Assembly: GCA_964508225.1 (NCBI GenBank)
Contig: CAZDRX010000017.1
Coordinates: forward strand, 1-23,649
Direction: 5' to 3'
DNA from: CAZDRX01 sp964508225
GTDB taxonomy: Bacteria; Patescibacteriota; Gracilibacteria; Peribacterales; Peribacteraceae
DNA length: 23,649 bases
The number at the start of each line of letters is the position of its first letter. Within the stretch, counting starts at the first letter, position 1. Shown here piece after piece: positions 7,401-15,353 of this stretch. The position numbers were made by a program, and so were the translations under genes. The notes beneath the pieces are model-generated. The model did no database searches and was not told where the DNA came from. It saw only the letters and a list, made by a program, of their open reading frames with translations.

Positions 7401-7976
7401 ATGACCCGCCTGATCCTCGCGTCCGCGAGCCCACAGAGAAAAACTCTCCTCGCGGGTCTCGGCCTCACGTTCGAGGTGATTCCGAGTGCCGTGGAGGAAG
7501 ACGACCATCCCGAGGAAGGTCCGCTTCAGAGATCCAAAGATCTCGCGCGCCTCAAGGCGCAGGACATCGAACGCCGTCACCCAGGCTCCGTTGTCATCGG
7601 GTGCGATACGCTCGTGGTGGCGGGTGACGGTACGCTCCTCGAGAAGCCGGTGTCGCCGGAGGATGCCATGCGCATGCTCCGTTTGCAGAGCGGCAAGACA
7701 TCCGTCGTCCATTCGGCACTGTGCATCGTAGATGCGCACGGGAAGACGTACGAGGAGGTCTCATCCTCTTCGGTCACGTTCAAGAAGCTCACAGAAGAGG
7801 AGATGGCATGGTGGGTATCCACGAAGCTCTGGGAGGGTCGCTCGGGTGCATTCCAGATCGACGGCCCCGGTCAGCTCATGATTTCCCGCATAGAAGGGGA
7901 TTGGACGAGCATCGTCGGGCTGCCGGTATTTCTTCTCGGCAAACTCCTGAGGGATGCAGGGTTTCCGGTGTGCTGA
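7401..7976 (+). CDS. maf: Maf family nucleotide pyrophosphatase
   Basis: House-cleaning enzyme of the Maf/YhdE/YceF family, which hydrolyses non-canonical or modified nucleoside triphosphates. The 191 residues show LASASPQRKTLL at the N-terminus (family form LASxSPRRxxLL), the acidic EVIPSAVEEDD, GCDTLV with D69, and the C-terminal GRSGAFQIDGPGQLMISRIEGD followed by IVGLPV. The frame is open far upstream into the peptidase gene. The ATG at 7401 is the real start because it puts LILASASP at residue 3 and lies 4 nt after the upstream stop, so translation is probably coupled. It stops at UGA and meets the transposase gene tail to tail with 4 nt between. Confidence 0.93.
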   Translation: MTRLILASASPQRKTLLAGLGLTFEVIPSAVEEDDHPEEGPLQRSKDLARLKAQDIERRHPGSVVIGCDTLVVAGDGTLLEKPVSPEDAMRMLRLQSGKTSVVHSALCIVDAHGKTYEEVSSSSVTFKKLTEEEMAWWVSTKLWEGRSGAFQIDGPGQLMISRIEGDWTSIVGLPVFLLGKLLRDAGFPVC

Positions 7977-7980
7977 AAAC

Positions 7981-8441
7981 CTACCGTATCGGTGCTACTG
8001 CCCACGTTCCTGAGGCTGACGACCACGGATAGTCTTTCGGAGTGTTGGCAAGCTCGGCCTTGAACGGCTTGTCGTGCATGTACTGCAGTTTCACCTGCGG
8101 TTTCTCGGGCATCCGGAGATCGACGTAGTCCTCGAAGAAAGCTCCGGTGCCGAGTTCGAAGGAGAGGCCTGTCCGGTAGTCGTTCATGAATGCATCCGCT
8201 GTGTAGGGTGAGCGGAGCTTCACAAGCAGATGGATGTGATCGGGCATCACCACGAAACCGTGGATGAGGAAGCCGTGCTTCTTCTGGAGCATGTAGAGAT
8301 AGTCGATGGCCTTCGTCGCAAACTGCGGATGGATNNNNNNNNNNACACCTGCCGTCTGTGCCACGTGTTCATGGTGATGAACATGACGCACCCGTTCTTT
8401 GCACGCGGTCTCTCGATCATGAGGCGATCATAGACGGACAC
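7981..8441 (-). CDS. RayT-like tyrosine (Y1) transposase, split by an assembly gap
   Basis: Single-strand DNA transposase of the IS200/REP-associated tyrosine type. The N-terminal piece has CVMFITMNTWHRRQV. The larger piece has FVVMPDHIHLLVKL with the H-x-H metal motif, FMNDYRTG with a candidate catalytic Tyr, and PKDYPWSSAS, common at the C-terminus of RayT proteins. The two pieces are in different frames only because 10 N (8335-8344) lie between them; a gap of another length would restore one frame, so this is not shown to be a pseudogene. The start is taken as GTG 8441, preceded by AAGGAG at 11 nt; ATG 8420 is the alternative. No REP palindromes or terminal repeats were seen nearby, so it may be a domesticated, non-mobile copy. 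Confidence 0.85.
8335..8344. other. Scaffold gap (10 N) inside the transposase gene
   Basis: Ten N, probably a placeholder of arbitrary length. The flanking reading frames require a gap length of 3n+2 to join. Confidence 0.98.
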
Positions 8442-8473
8442 GGCAAAAAAGACTCCTTGTTCCCACTCCCGTA

Positions 8474-8689
8474 TTACATGTTCGAGTAGAACTGGTTCTT
8501 CACGTTGTCTGCGCGGAAGCCTTCGCGCTTGAGGGCGCGGATGCGCTGGAGACGCTTGGAGGCCTTGCGCTTGTGCGTGCGGCGCTCGCGGAGCACCTTG
8601 ATGAAGCGGGCTTCCTGCACCTGCTTCTTGAAGCGACTCATGAGTCGCTCGTTACTCTCTTCGCCTTTCTTGATTGCGTAGACGGCCAT
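8474..8689 (-). CDS. rpsU: 30S ribosomal protein S21
   Basis: Small basic ribosomal protein of 71 residues that sits near the 3' end of 16S rRNA on the 30S platform. The family pattern is clear: VYAIKKGEESNERLMSRFKKQV, then a strongly basic helix (RERRTHKRKASKRLQRIRALKR). It is a single gene with its own promoter, 56 nt downstream of carB on the same strand. The ATG at 8689 lies only about 11 nt after the -10 box, so the leader is about 4-5 nt and cannot hold a Shine-Dalgarno sequence. Confidence 0.95.
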   Translation of the reverse strand: MAVYAIKKGEESNERLMSRFKKQVQEARFIKVLRERRTHKRKASKRLQRIRALKREGFRADNVKNQFYSNM

Positions 8690-8700
8690 AAAGCTGGAGT

Positions 8701-8729
8701 AGCTTATGCGAGGCGCATGGGTCTTGCAA
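8701..8729 (-). promoter_or_regulatory. Promoter of rpsU
   Basis: TTGCAA (8724-8729) and TAAGCT (8701-8706) on the minus strand are 17 nt apart. The -10 ends 11 nt before the ATG. Confidence 0.6.
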
Positions 8730-8745
8730 GCCTATTTCTGGCGGC

Positions 8746-11700
8746 TTAGCTCCTGTGCTCGAGGATGTCCGGCCAGGGGAGCAAGGGCATCGAAGGCGCG
8801 ATTTTCTGCATTTCCAGAGCTTCGATGATGCGTTTGGCGAGCTGGACGTTCGTGACGAGCGGGATGCCGCGGTCGATGGTGCTGCGACGGATGAAGTAGC
8901 CGTCGGTCTTCTCGGCTGTGGAGGAGTGGGTCGGGATATTGATGACGAAGTCGACCCGCTTGTTCTCGATGTACTCCTTGATGTTCGGACTGCGCGGCTC
9001 GGAGACTTTATAGAGGAGCACGCTCGGGATATTCCGTGAGGAGAGGAACTCGTGCGTGCGGCTCGTGGCGAAGAACGAGAACCCGAGATTCTTGAGGATC
9101 TCGATCGACGGCAGGAGATCGATCTTGTCCTCCAGCTTGCCGATGGTGAGCAGCACGTTCTTCTTCGGCGGCTGGAATCCGATGGCACGGAGCGATGTGA
9201 GGAGCGCCTGTTCCATCGTGACGCCGAAGCAGGCCACTTCTCCGGTGGATGCCATCTCCACGCCGAGGCGCGGGTCTGCGCCCTTGAGGCGCGAGAAGCT
9301 GAACTGTGCGGCTTTCACCGCCACGTGATCGAGGTCGATCGTCTGGTACCGGATATTCTCGGGTGCGCGTCCGAGGAGCGCCTGTGTGGCGAGCTTGGCG
9401 AAGTTGATGCCGGTGACCTTGCTTGCGAACGGGAAGCTGCGGCTTGCCCGGAGGTTGCACTCGATCACCTTGAGGCGGTTGTTCTTCGCGATGAACTGCA
9501 TGTTGAAGGGTCCTGAGATTTTGAGCGCCATGGCGATCTCCTTCGCGATGGCCTTCATGCGGCGGAACGTCTCGATATTCACGCGCTGCGGCGGCAGGAC
9601 GATGGTCGCGTCACCCGAGTGCACGCCCGCGTTCTCGATGTGTTCGCCGACGGCGTAGAGCAGGAGCTTGCCGTTCTGTGCGACACCGTCGAAGTCGATC
9701 TCCTTCGCGTTCGTCTCGAACTTGGAGATGACGACGGGCGCATCCTTGCTCACGTCGGTGGCTTCTTCGATGAATTCCTTGAGATCGTCCTCGCTCATCA
9801 CCACGGTCATGGCGGCACCGGAGAGCACGTAGCTCGGACGGACGATGACGGGGTAGCCGACGGTGTTCGCAAACTGTTTCGCAGAGGCGATGTCGGCGAA
9901 TTCACGCCACTCCGGCTGGTCCACACCGAGCTCGTCCATGAGTTTGCCGAACTTGTGGCGGTCTTCGGCTTGGTCGATGTCGGACGGTGCGGTGCCGAGA
10001 ATCGGCACACCCTCCTTCGCGAGCTTGAGTGCGAGGGAGTTCGGGATCTGGCCTCCCATCGACACGACCACACCGACGGGCTTCAGCATCCGCACCACAT
10101 CCATGACACGCTCGAGCGTCAGCTCTTCGAAGAAGAGCTGGTCACACTCGTCGTAGTCCGTGCTCACGGTTTCAGGATTCGAGTTGATCATCGTCACTTC
10201 GAAGCCCTGAGCCATGAGCTCTCGCACGGCCTGCACGCAGCACCAGTCGAATTCCACCGAGCTGCCGATGGAGTACGGTCCGCCGCCGATCACGATGACA
10301 CGCTCGGGTTTCAGGATCGGTGTCTGGCTTCCGTGTGCGGGATGCTCGGTGTGTACTTCGTTGAAGTCGACGTCGTCCGTGGCGCCGTTGTACGTACAGA
10401 AGAGATAGTTCGTCTGCGCGGGGAATTCCCCCGCAAGGGTATCGATCTGCTTCACGACGGGTGTCACCCCGAGCTGGAGCCTTGCCTTCGTCACCTCGGA
10501 TGCGTCCTCGTCGCGGATGGCCGCAATCGACCTGTCCGAGAAGCCCGTGCGCTTCGCTTTCTTCATGAGCTCCGGAGAGACTTTGGACGCCTTTGTCTGG
10601 AAGAGCTCGTGACGCACCTGTGCGCACGTGCGGATGCGCTCGAGGAACCATTTGTCGATGCCCGTGAGCACATTGATCTCCTCCGTGCTCCACTCGCCTG
10701 CGAGTGCTTCGGCGATCGCGAACATGCGTCGCGGCGTCGGGATCTTCATCTCGCTCTTCAGATCCTTCTTCGGCAGTTTCATGGGCACGGGATAGAGCCC
10801 CGTCGCCCCGTTATTGAGCATCCGCAGTGCTTTCTGGAGCGCTTCCTCGAAGGAGCGCCCGAGCGCCATCACCTCACCGACGGACTTCATCTCGGTGGAG
10901 ATCTCCGTCGAGACGAAATTGAACTTGGCGAGATCCCACCGCGGCATCTTGATGGCGACGTAGTCGAGTGACGGCTCGAAGTCCGCACACGTCACCTTCG
11001 TGATCGAGTTCTTGATTTCCGGGAGCGCGAACCCGAGCGCGAGCTTGGCGGCGACGAACGCGAGCGGATATCCCGTCGCCTTGGACGCGAGCGCTGAGCT
11101 GCGGCTGAGGCGTGCGTTCACCTCGATCACGCGGTAGACGCGGGTCTTCGGATGGAGGGCGTACTGGATGTTGCACTCGCCGACGATGCCGAGGTGACGG
11201 ATCACTCTGAGCGCGATCGTCCGCAGCATCTGGTAGTCGGTATTATCGAGCGTCTGGCTCGGGGCGACCACGATGGACTCACCTGTGTGGATGCCGAGCG
11301 GGTCGACGTTCTCCATGTTGCAGACGGTGATGCAGTTGTCGTAGCGGTCGCGCACTACTTCGTACTCCACTTCCTTCCAGCCTGTGAGATCTTCCTCCAC
11401 GAGGGCCTGAGGGGATTCCACGAACGCAGCCTTCAGGATTTCCTCGGCCTTCTCGCGCGTGGATGCCCGTCCGCTCCCTTTGCCTCCGAGGGCGAACGCG
11501 GCACGGATCATCACGGGCAGCCCGATCTTGTCGATGGCGGCCTTCGCTTCCTCGAACGAGTCACATGCAATCGAACGCGGGACGGAGACATCGATCGAAT
11601 TCAGCTCTTTGTTGAACAGCGCCCGGTCTTCGGTTTTGCGGATCGCATCCACCGATGTTCCGAGCACCTGCACGCCGTACTTCTTCAGGATGCCCTGTTC

Positions 11701-12057
11701 CTCGAGTGCGACACCGCAGTTCAGTGCGGTCTGTCCGCCGAAGCTGAGCGCGATCGCGTCGGGTTTCTCGGCTTCGATCACCTGCTCCACGAACTCCGGC
11801 TGCACGGGGATGAAGTACACACGGTCGGCCAGCCCCCAGCTTGTCTGGTTTGTCGCGATATTGGGATTGATGAGCACCACGCGCTTGCCTTCCTCCTTGA
11901 ACGCTTTGATCGCCTGACTGCCGGAATAGTCGAATTCGCCCGCTTCACCGATCTTGAGAGCCCCCGATCCGAGGAGGAGGATCGTTTTGATTTTCGAAAA
12001 ATCAGCCCCCCCGTCCTGCGCGGACGTCGGGGCGCCAGTGACCAAAGCGCTCGTCAT
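8746..12057 (-). CDS. carB: Carbamoyl-phosphate synthase large subunit, CAD/Bacteroidetes-like type
   Basis: Makes carbamoyl phosphate from bicarbonate, ammonia (normally delivered by CarA) and 2 ATP for pyrimidine and arginine synthesis. All parts are present over 1103 residues: first ATP-grasp half (IGEAGEFDYSGSQAIKAF, RAAFALGGKGSG, NARLSRSSALASKATGYP), oligomerisation region, second ATP-grasp half (IGSSVEFDWCCVQA, RPSYVLSGAAM, ENAGVHSGDATIVLPPQ), and a C-terminal MGS-like regulatory domain from about KNVLLTIGK. The wording is closer to eukaryotic CAD and Bacteroidetes enzymes than to E. coli CarB (which has RPSFTMGGSGGG and MNPRVSRSSALAS). No carA or other pyrimidine gene is nearby. An ATG 10 codons earlier exists, but it lies inside the promoter, so 12057 is preferred. 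Confidence 0.95.
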   Translation of the reverse strand: MTSALVTGAPTSAQDGGADFSKIKTILLLGSGALKIGEAGEFDYSGSQAIKAFKEEGKRVVLINPNIATNQTSWGLADRVYFIPVQPEFVEQVIEAEKPDAIALSFGGQTALNCGVALEEQGILKKYGVQVLGTSVDAIRKTEDRALFNKELNSIDVSVPRSIACDSFEEAKAAIDKIGLPVMIRAAFALGGKGSGRASTREKAEEILKAAFVESPQALVEEDLTGWKEVEYEVVRDRYDNCITVCNMENVDPLGIHTGESIVVAPSQTLDNTDYQMLRTIALRVIRHLGIVGECNIQYALHPKTRVYRVIEVNARLSRSSALASKATGYPLAFVAAKLALGFALPEIKNSITKVTCADFEPSLDYVAIKMPRWDLAKFNFVSTEISTEMKSVGEVMALGRSFEEALQKALRMLNNGATGLYPVPMKLPKKDLKSEMKIPTPRRMFAIAEALAGEWSTEEINVLTGIDKWFLERIRTCAQVRHELFQTKASKVSPELMKKAKRTGFSDRSIAAIRDEDASEVTKARLQLGVTPVVKQIDTLAGEFPAQTNYLFCTYNGATDDVDFNEVHTEHPAHGSQTPILKPERVIVIGGGPYSIGSSVEFDWCCVQAVRELMAQGFEVTMINSNPETVSTDYDECDQLFFEELTLERVMDVVRMLKPVGVVVSMGGQIPNSLALKLAKEGVPILGTAPSDIDQAEDRHKFGKLMDELGVDQPEWREFADIASAKQFANTVGYPVIVRPSYVLSGAAMTVVMSEDDLKEFIEEATDVSKDAPVVISKFETNAKEIDFDGVAQNGKLLLYAVGEHIENAGVHSGDATIVLPPQRVNIETFRRMKAIAKEIAMALKISGPFNMQFIAKNNRLKVIECNLRASRSFPFASKVTGINFAKLATQALLGRAPENIRYQTIDLDHVAVKAAQFSFSRLKGADPRLGVEMASTGEVACFGVTMEQALLTSLRAIGFQPPKKNVLLTIGKLEDKIDLLPSIEILKNLGFSFFATSRTHEFLSSRNIPSVLLYKVSEPRSPNIKEYIENKRVDFVINIPTHSSTAEKTDGYFIRRSTIDRGIPLVTNVQLAKRIIEALEMQKIAPSMPLLPWPDILEHRS

Positions 12058-12066
12058 GTCTGCGCG

Positions 12067-12095
12067 ATGGTAGCGATGGAGGTGCAACGATGCAA
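12067..12095 (-). promoter_or_regulatory. Promoter of carB (near-leaderless)
   Basis: TTGCAT (12090-12095) and TACCAT (12067-12072) on the minus strand are 17 nt apart. Nine nt separate the -10 box from the ATG at 12057, so the mRNA should begin 0-3 nt before it. Confidence 0.65.
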
Positions 12096-12101
12096 ATCAC
12101 T

Positions 12102-12662
12102 TCAAATCGCAGGCGGATGCATCATGCTGTGTTCACGCGCCAGTTCCCGTACATGTGAGAACAGTTGGTAGATTTTGTCCACCCTCGGAACGAAGTGAAG
12201 TCTCAACACCGTCTCCTGAGACTCCAGAATAATCGTGCCGTAGTTGAACAGGTATTGGATGATACCGTGCTGATTTTTGTGGATATCCTGCAGTGTCCAG
12301 ATATCGATGGTCTGATGATCGTTGTATGTCAGGAGAGTCTTCTTGATGCGATGCACTTTTCGATCCGTGACGACGATGACATAGAGTGCGTACGCATAGA
12401 AACGAACCAGAAATCTCCACTGCACGAACGCGAAGATGAGAAAAAGACCGATGAGAATTCCATGGCGCGTGAATGAGTCGCTTACTCCGACGGAAAAGAA
12501 TGCGATGTACCCCGCAATGATGACGAGAGTGATCCAGAACATCATCCACGCAAACGGTACGACGAGCCTGATCCAGTGCTGGCGAAAGTAAAATTGCAGC
12601 ACTTCGTGCGTGTCCTTTCCCTGGAACGCGCCTTCTGCCTTTGGGATGGGAATATTCACCAT
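12102..12662 (-). CDS. Membrane protein with bacterial PH domain
   Basis: The 186-residue protein has two hydrophobic helices (about 32-57 around VPFAWMMFWITLVIIAG and about 68-85 around GILIGLFLIFAFVQW). A cytoplasmic beta-rich domain of the bPH2/YdbS type follows from about residue 90: YVIVVTDRKVHRIKKTLLTY, then IDIWTLQDIHKNQ, YLFNYGTIILES and VPRVDKIYQLF. Such proteins are membrane associated and mostly uncharacterised. The start overlaps the stop of the upstream small membrane protein (ATGGTGA), so the two are translationally coupled and may form a complex. Codons are more A/T-rich than in carB. Confidence 0.85.
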   Translation of the reverse strand: MVNIPIPKAEGAFQGKDTHEVLQFYFRQHWIRLVVPFAWMMFWITLVIIAGYIAFFSVGVSDSFTRHGILIGLFLIFAFVQWRFLVRFYAYALYVIVVTDRKVHRIKKTLLTYNDHQTIDIWTLQDIHKNQHGIIQYLFNYGTIILESQETVLRLHFVPRVDKIYQLFSHVRELAREHSMMHPPAI

Positions 12663-12874
12663 AGGAAGAATGAGGAGATGCAGAAGACACTGATGAGGAA
12701 TATGCCTTGTGCAATCGTAATGAGTTTCAGGCGCCTTCTCGTGAAAAACCGGAAGAATGACTCATCCGACTCCATCGGGAAGCAAAGCCCCGTGAGCTTC
12801 TGTCTGAAGATGAGCCAGAATGCCAATTCCGTTCCGATCACCAGCGTGCTCATGATGACCCAGAAGAGATACAT
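12656..12874 (-). CDS. Small two-helix membrane protein, unknown
   Basis: A 72-residue protein with two predicted membrane helices, about 1-22 (FWVIMSTLVIGTELAFWLIF) and about 52-70 (ITIAQGIFLISVFCISSFF), joined by a charged loop (ESDESFFRFFTRRRLK). No family recognised. It is supported as a gene by its own promoter, by the 7-nt overlap with the PH-domain gene, and by the clear membrane pattern. It stops at UGA. The leader before the ATG is C-rich (TTTTCCCCCTCCCTCTG) and has no SD. Confidence 0.75.
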   Translation of the reverse strand: MYLFWVIMSTLVIGTELAFWLIFRQKLTGLCFPMESDESFFRFFTRRRLKLITIAQGIFLISVFCISSFFLW

Positions 12875-12896
12875 CAGAGGGAGGGGGAAAACGTGA

Positions 12897-12926
12897 AGAA
12901 TAAACCTTCTTTGCTCTGCTGGTCAA
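12897..12926 (-). promoter_or_regulatory. Promoter of the two membrane-protein genes
   Basis: TTGACC (12921-12926) and TATTCT (12897-12902) on the minus strand are 18 nt apart, leaving a leader of about 16 nt. Between this promoter and the 3D-gene promoter at 13049 no gene or clear RNA structure is seen. Confidence 0.6.
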
Positions 12927-13048
12927 CGAATTCCGGCGTAGCGAGCTCTGTCATTCATCGTCATCGTGTTTGGCCGCTTAAGACGTAAACTTTTCCATAC
13001 AAGACAAACATTGGAATTTGTTGTGCCCAAGCCTTAAACAGGGCCTCA

Positions 13049-13098
13049 TTTTATGGTAGAATAATGAGATTTCAATTCACACCAACACACACAAACAC
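13049..13098 (+). promoter_or_regulatory. Promoter and A/C-rich leader of the 3D-domain gene
   Basis: TTTT (13049-13052), then extended -10 TGGTAGAAT (13054-13062), 4 nt, and AGATTT (13067-13072). The leader contains CACACCAACAC at 13078-13088, shared with the FG-GAP gene leader, and continues A/C-rich to the ATG. No SD. Confidence 0.7.
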
Positions 13099-14469
13099 AT
13101 GTACATCCAAATGCTCCGCCTGCGCGTGTACCCCGCCGCTGTCATCGCGACATCGATGTTCGGGTCGTTCGTGTCTCCGGTCTACGCCGGTGATGCCCCG
13201 CGGCAGCAGACGTTCGTCGTCACCGCGTACTACTCGCCGATGCCGAATCAGTGCTGCTACTTCCGCGGCAACTACGAAGACGAAATCACGTTCAACGGCA
13301 ACGGCACGCACGGAGCGGACGGCACGGCGGTGTATCCCGGCATGATCGCCGGTCCGGACACGTACGCCTTCGGCACGCGTATCGATCTTCCCGGGCTTGG
13401 GGTCGGCACGATCCACGACCGCGGATCGCGCATCATCGAATGGGGTTCCGACGTTCACCGTATCGATCTCTGGATGGGCCATGGCGAGGAAGGTCTTGCG
13501 CGCGCCCTCGCATGGGGAACCCGCAAAGTCGTGGGTACGGTGTACCCGCTCGGCACCGATGTCATGCCTCCCGAGACGTGGTCCTTCGACGCATTCGACA
13601 GCGATCCGGTGGTGCTCGCGTCTCTGCCCAAATCCGATCCTGTCCTGAGCCTCGCGACGGTGAAAGCCGGTGACCGCAGTTACGCCGTGCGCATGCTCCA
13701 GATGTCACTCCGTGAACTCGGCTACCTCGATGCCGATCCGAATGCGAACTTCGGTCCTGCCACACAGGACGCACTCCGCCGCTTCCAGTCTGACTACGGC
13801 ATCTCCGGTCAGGGAGAGTCGGTGGACAACAAAACCGCAGCCGCACTCGTCGCATCGGTCAGTATCAAGTATGAGAACCTTCCCGTGCTTACGTCGGGAC
13901 TCAGTGGGGGATCCACAGGGGAAGACGTCCGTCAGGCACAGAAGATTCTCCGCTACCTCGGGTACTACCGCGGCCGTACGGACGGCGTGTACGACGACGA
14001 TGTCCGTGATGCCGTGACACATCTGCAGCTCGATCGTGGTGTCGTGACTGCGGCCACCGCACAGGGCGCAGGATCCATCGGCCCCGCCACGAAAGCTGCC
14101 ATGCTCAAGGCATGGAAGATCGCGGTCGTCAGTGTGAAATCCAAGGCCATCCTCACGAAGATCGATGTCACGAACCGTGTGAAGTCCGATCTTGTGCCTG
14201 CCAAGATGCTGAGCACCGGAGACCACGGGCCGGATGTGAGGCGTCTGCAGGCGTTCCTCGCGAAGGCGGGATACATGAACGCGAAGGAAGCGAACGGTAA
14301 CTTCGGATCCAAGACGCAGGCTGCGCTTCTCCAGTATCAGCTCGATCGCAAGATTCTCTCTTCCAAGAAGAGCAGGGGATCAGGTGTGTTCGGTCCGTCG
14401 ACGCGGCTCTCGGTCTCGAAAGACCTCGTCTCGATGCGCTGGAACGAAGTGAGATCCGCCGGTCTCTAA
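13099..14469 (+). CDS. Secreted 3D-domain protein with three peptidoglycan-binding repeats
   Basis: Predicted wall-acting enzyme. Residues 1-30 are a signal peptide (AVIATSMFGSFVSPVYA). A 3D domain, of the double-psi beta-barrel group that includes MltA-type lytic transglycosylases, spans about 38-150. It opens with FVVTAYYSP and carries the aspartates D107 (HDRGSR) and D123 (RIDLWMG) that give the fold its name. Three PG_binding_1-like repeats follow: about 190-255 (YAVRMLQMSLRELGYL, FGPATQDALRRFQ), about 275-345 (EDVRQAQKILRYLGYY, IGPATKAAML) and about 380-445 (PDVRRLQAFLAKAGYM, FGSKTQAALLQYQ). Enzyme activity is inferred from family. It is the first of a run of envelope genes and has its own promoter. 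Confidence 0.92.
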   Translation: MYIQMLRLRVYPAAVIATSMFGSFVSPVYAGDAPRQQTFVVTAYYSPMPNQCCYFRGNYEDEITFNGNGTHGADGTAVYPGMIAGPDTYAFGTRIDLPGLGVGTIHDRGSRIIEWGSDVHRIDLWMGHGEEGLARALAWGTRKVVGTVYPLGTDVMPPETWSFDAFDSDPVVLASLPKSDPVLSLATVKAGDRSYAVRMLQMSLRELGYLDADPNANFGPATQDALRRFQSDYGISGQGESVDNKTAAALVASVSIKYENLPVLTSGLSGGSTGEDVRQAQKILRYLGYYRGRTDGVYDDDVRDAVTHLQLDRGVVTAATAQGAGSIGPATKAAMLKAWKIAVVSVKSKAILTKIDVTNRVKSDLVPAKMLSTGDHGPDVRRLQAFLAKAGYMNAKEANGNFGSKTQAALLQYQLDRKILSSKKSRGSGVFGPSTRLSVSKDLVSMRWNEVRSAGL

Positions 14470-14512
14470 GCCATCAGTGCCTATTTTCTGGACGGAACTT
14501 CCTCTTGGAGGA

Positions 14513-14518
14513 GATAAT
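14513..14518 (+). promoter_or_regulatory. Possible -10 box of the glycosyltransferase gene
   Basis: GATAAT lies 8 nt before the TTG start. No -35 box is visible. The overlapping GGAGGAG (14507-14513) is 13 nt from the TTG, too far for a normal SD, so either reading is weak. Confidence 0.3.
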
Positions 14519-14526
14519 CCGTCCCT

Positions 14527-15330
14527 TTGGAGAACCCCGTCCCGCTATCGGCGCTCGAACTCGGCAACATCCGCAGGGCACTCCGGCAGTGTGATCCGGA
14601 GGCTTCAAGGGCGACCGTGGTCATCCCTGCGCACAATGAACCGGCGATCGCATCGACGCTTCAGTCCATCGCCAAGGCAATCTTCGCTGCCCAGCATGTG
14701 GCGGATGTCATCGTGGTGGCGAATGATTGCAGCGACAACACGGCGGACATCGCGGAAGATCTCGGCGCGCATGTCGTGATCGAGAACCGCAAGGGTGTCT
14801 CGTATGCACGTCAGCGTGGCCTCGAGGAAGCGAGAGGCTCCGTCATTCTAAGTACGGATGCCGATACGAGAGTCGGAGTGGATTGGGTGAGCGCACATCT
14901 TCGCCACTACACGAAAGAGAGCATCGTTGGAGTCGGTGGCGGACTCAAGTACGACCACGTGCATCCTTCGTATCGCATCTATCGACTTTGCGCACGCACG
15001 ATCCAGTCCATGAGCGCACTCGTCGGCCATCCGCCTGCGCCGGGATATTCCGGATGCAATTCCTCGTTCCGCAAGAGTACGGCCATGAGTTTCGGCGGTT
15101 ACGAACCCGGGACGAATCGAGGAGAAGACGGTCTCCTCAGCGCCAAACTCCGTGCATTCGGTGATGTCGTCTCGGATGCATCGGAGGATATCCATGTCAC
15201 GACGAGCGGAAGGCGTTACAGCTCCTTCAGCCTCGTTGCAGCGGAGGCGCGCCGCAAACTCGCTCTCATGGCCAGAGGGCGTCTGTATACCGGCATCGAA
15301 CGCGGGCAGGACTTCGAAGACATCCGCTGA
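14527..15330 (+). CDS. Family 2 glycosyltransferase
   Basis: Transfers a sugar from a nucleotide-sugar donor, probably for cell-surface glycan. Of 267 residues, VVIPAHNE (31-38) is the donor-binding start of a GT2 domain, NDCSDNTADIA follows, D111-A-D113 (STDADT) is the metal-binding DxD, and GED (199-201) holds the likely catalytic aspartate. There are no membrane helices, so it should be cytosolic or peripheral. The start is TTG at 14527, since no in-frame ATG or GTG leaves the first strand intact. It follows the 3D gene by 57 nt, and its UGA stop is 23 nt before the RlpA-like gene. Acceptor and sugar cannot be read from the sequence. Confidence 0.88.
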   Translation: MENPVPLSALELGNIRRALRQCDPEASRATVVIPAHNEPAIASTLQSIAKAIFAAQHVADVIVVANDCSDNTADIAEDLGAHVVIENRKGVSYARQRGLEEARGSVILSTDADTRVGVDWVSAHLRHYTKESIVGVGGGLKYDHVHPSYRIYRLCARTIQSMSALVGHPPAPGYSGCNSSFRKSTAMSFGGYEPGTNRGEDGLLSAKLRAFGDVVSDASEDIHVTTSGRRYSSFSLVAAEARRKLALMARGRLYTGIERGQDFEDIR

Positions 15331-15339
15331 GACTCACGG

Positions 15340-15345
15340 TATAGT
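15340..15345 (+). promoter_or_regulatory. -10 box of the RlpA-like gene (leaderless)
   Basis: TATAGT ends 8 nt before the ATG at 15354, predicting an mRNA that starts at or within 2 nt of the start codon. No convincing -35 box. Confidence 0.5.
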
Positions 15346-15353
15346 GGAACTCT

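Noticed and set aside
5801..7468. 555-residue open frame on the minus strand
   Set aside because: It is the antisense shadow of the S41 peptidase gene; its composition is rich in His, Asp and Arg and it has no recognisable domain.
8442..8473. T-run CTTTTTT after rpsU as a terminator
   Set aside because: The preceding GGAGT copies are direct, not inverted, so no stem forms; AAGGAG there fits better as the transposase SD.
9619..10971. 450-residue open frame on the plus strand
   Set aside because: It is the antisense shadow of carB, whose ATP-grasp motifs are unmistakable on the other strand.
13027..13052. GCCC/GGGC hairpin followed by TTTT, terminator-like
   Set aside because: No plus-strand gene ends upstream of it; the TTTT belongs to the 3D-gene promoter and the stem is only 4 bp.
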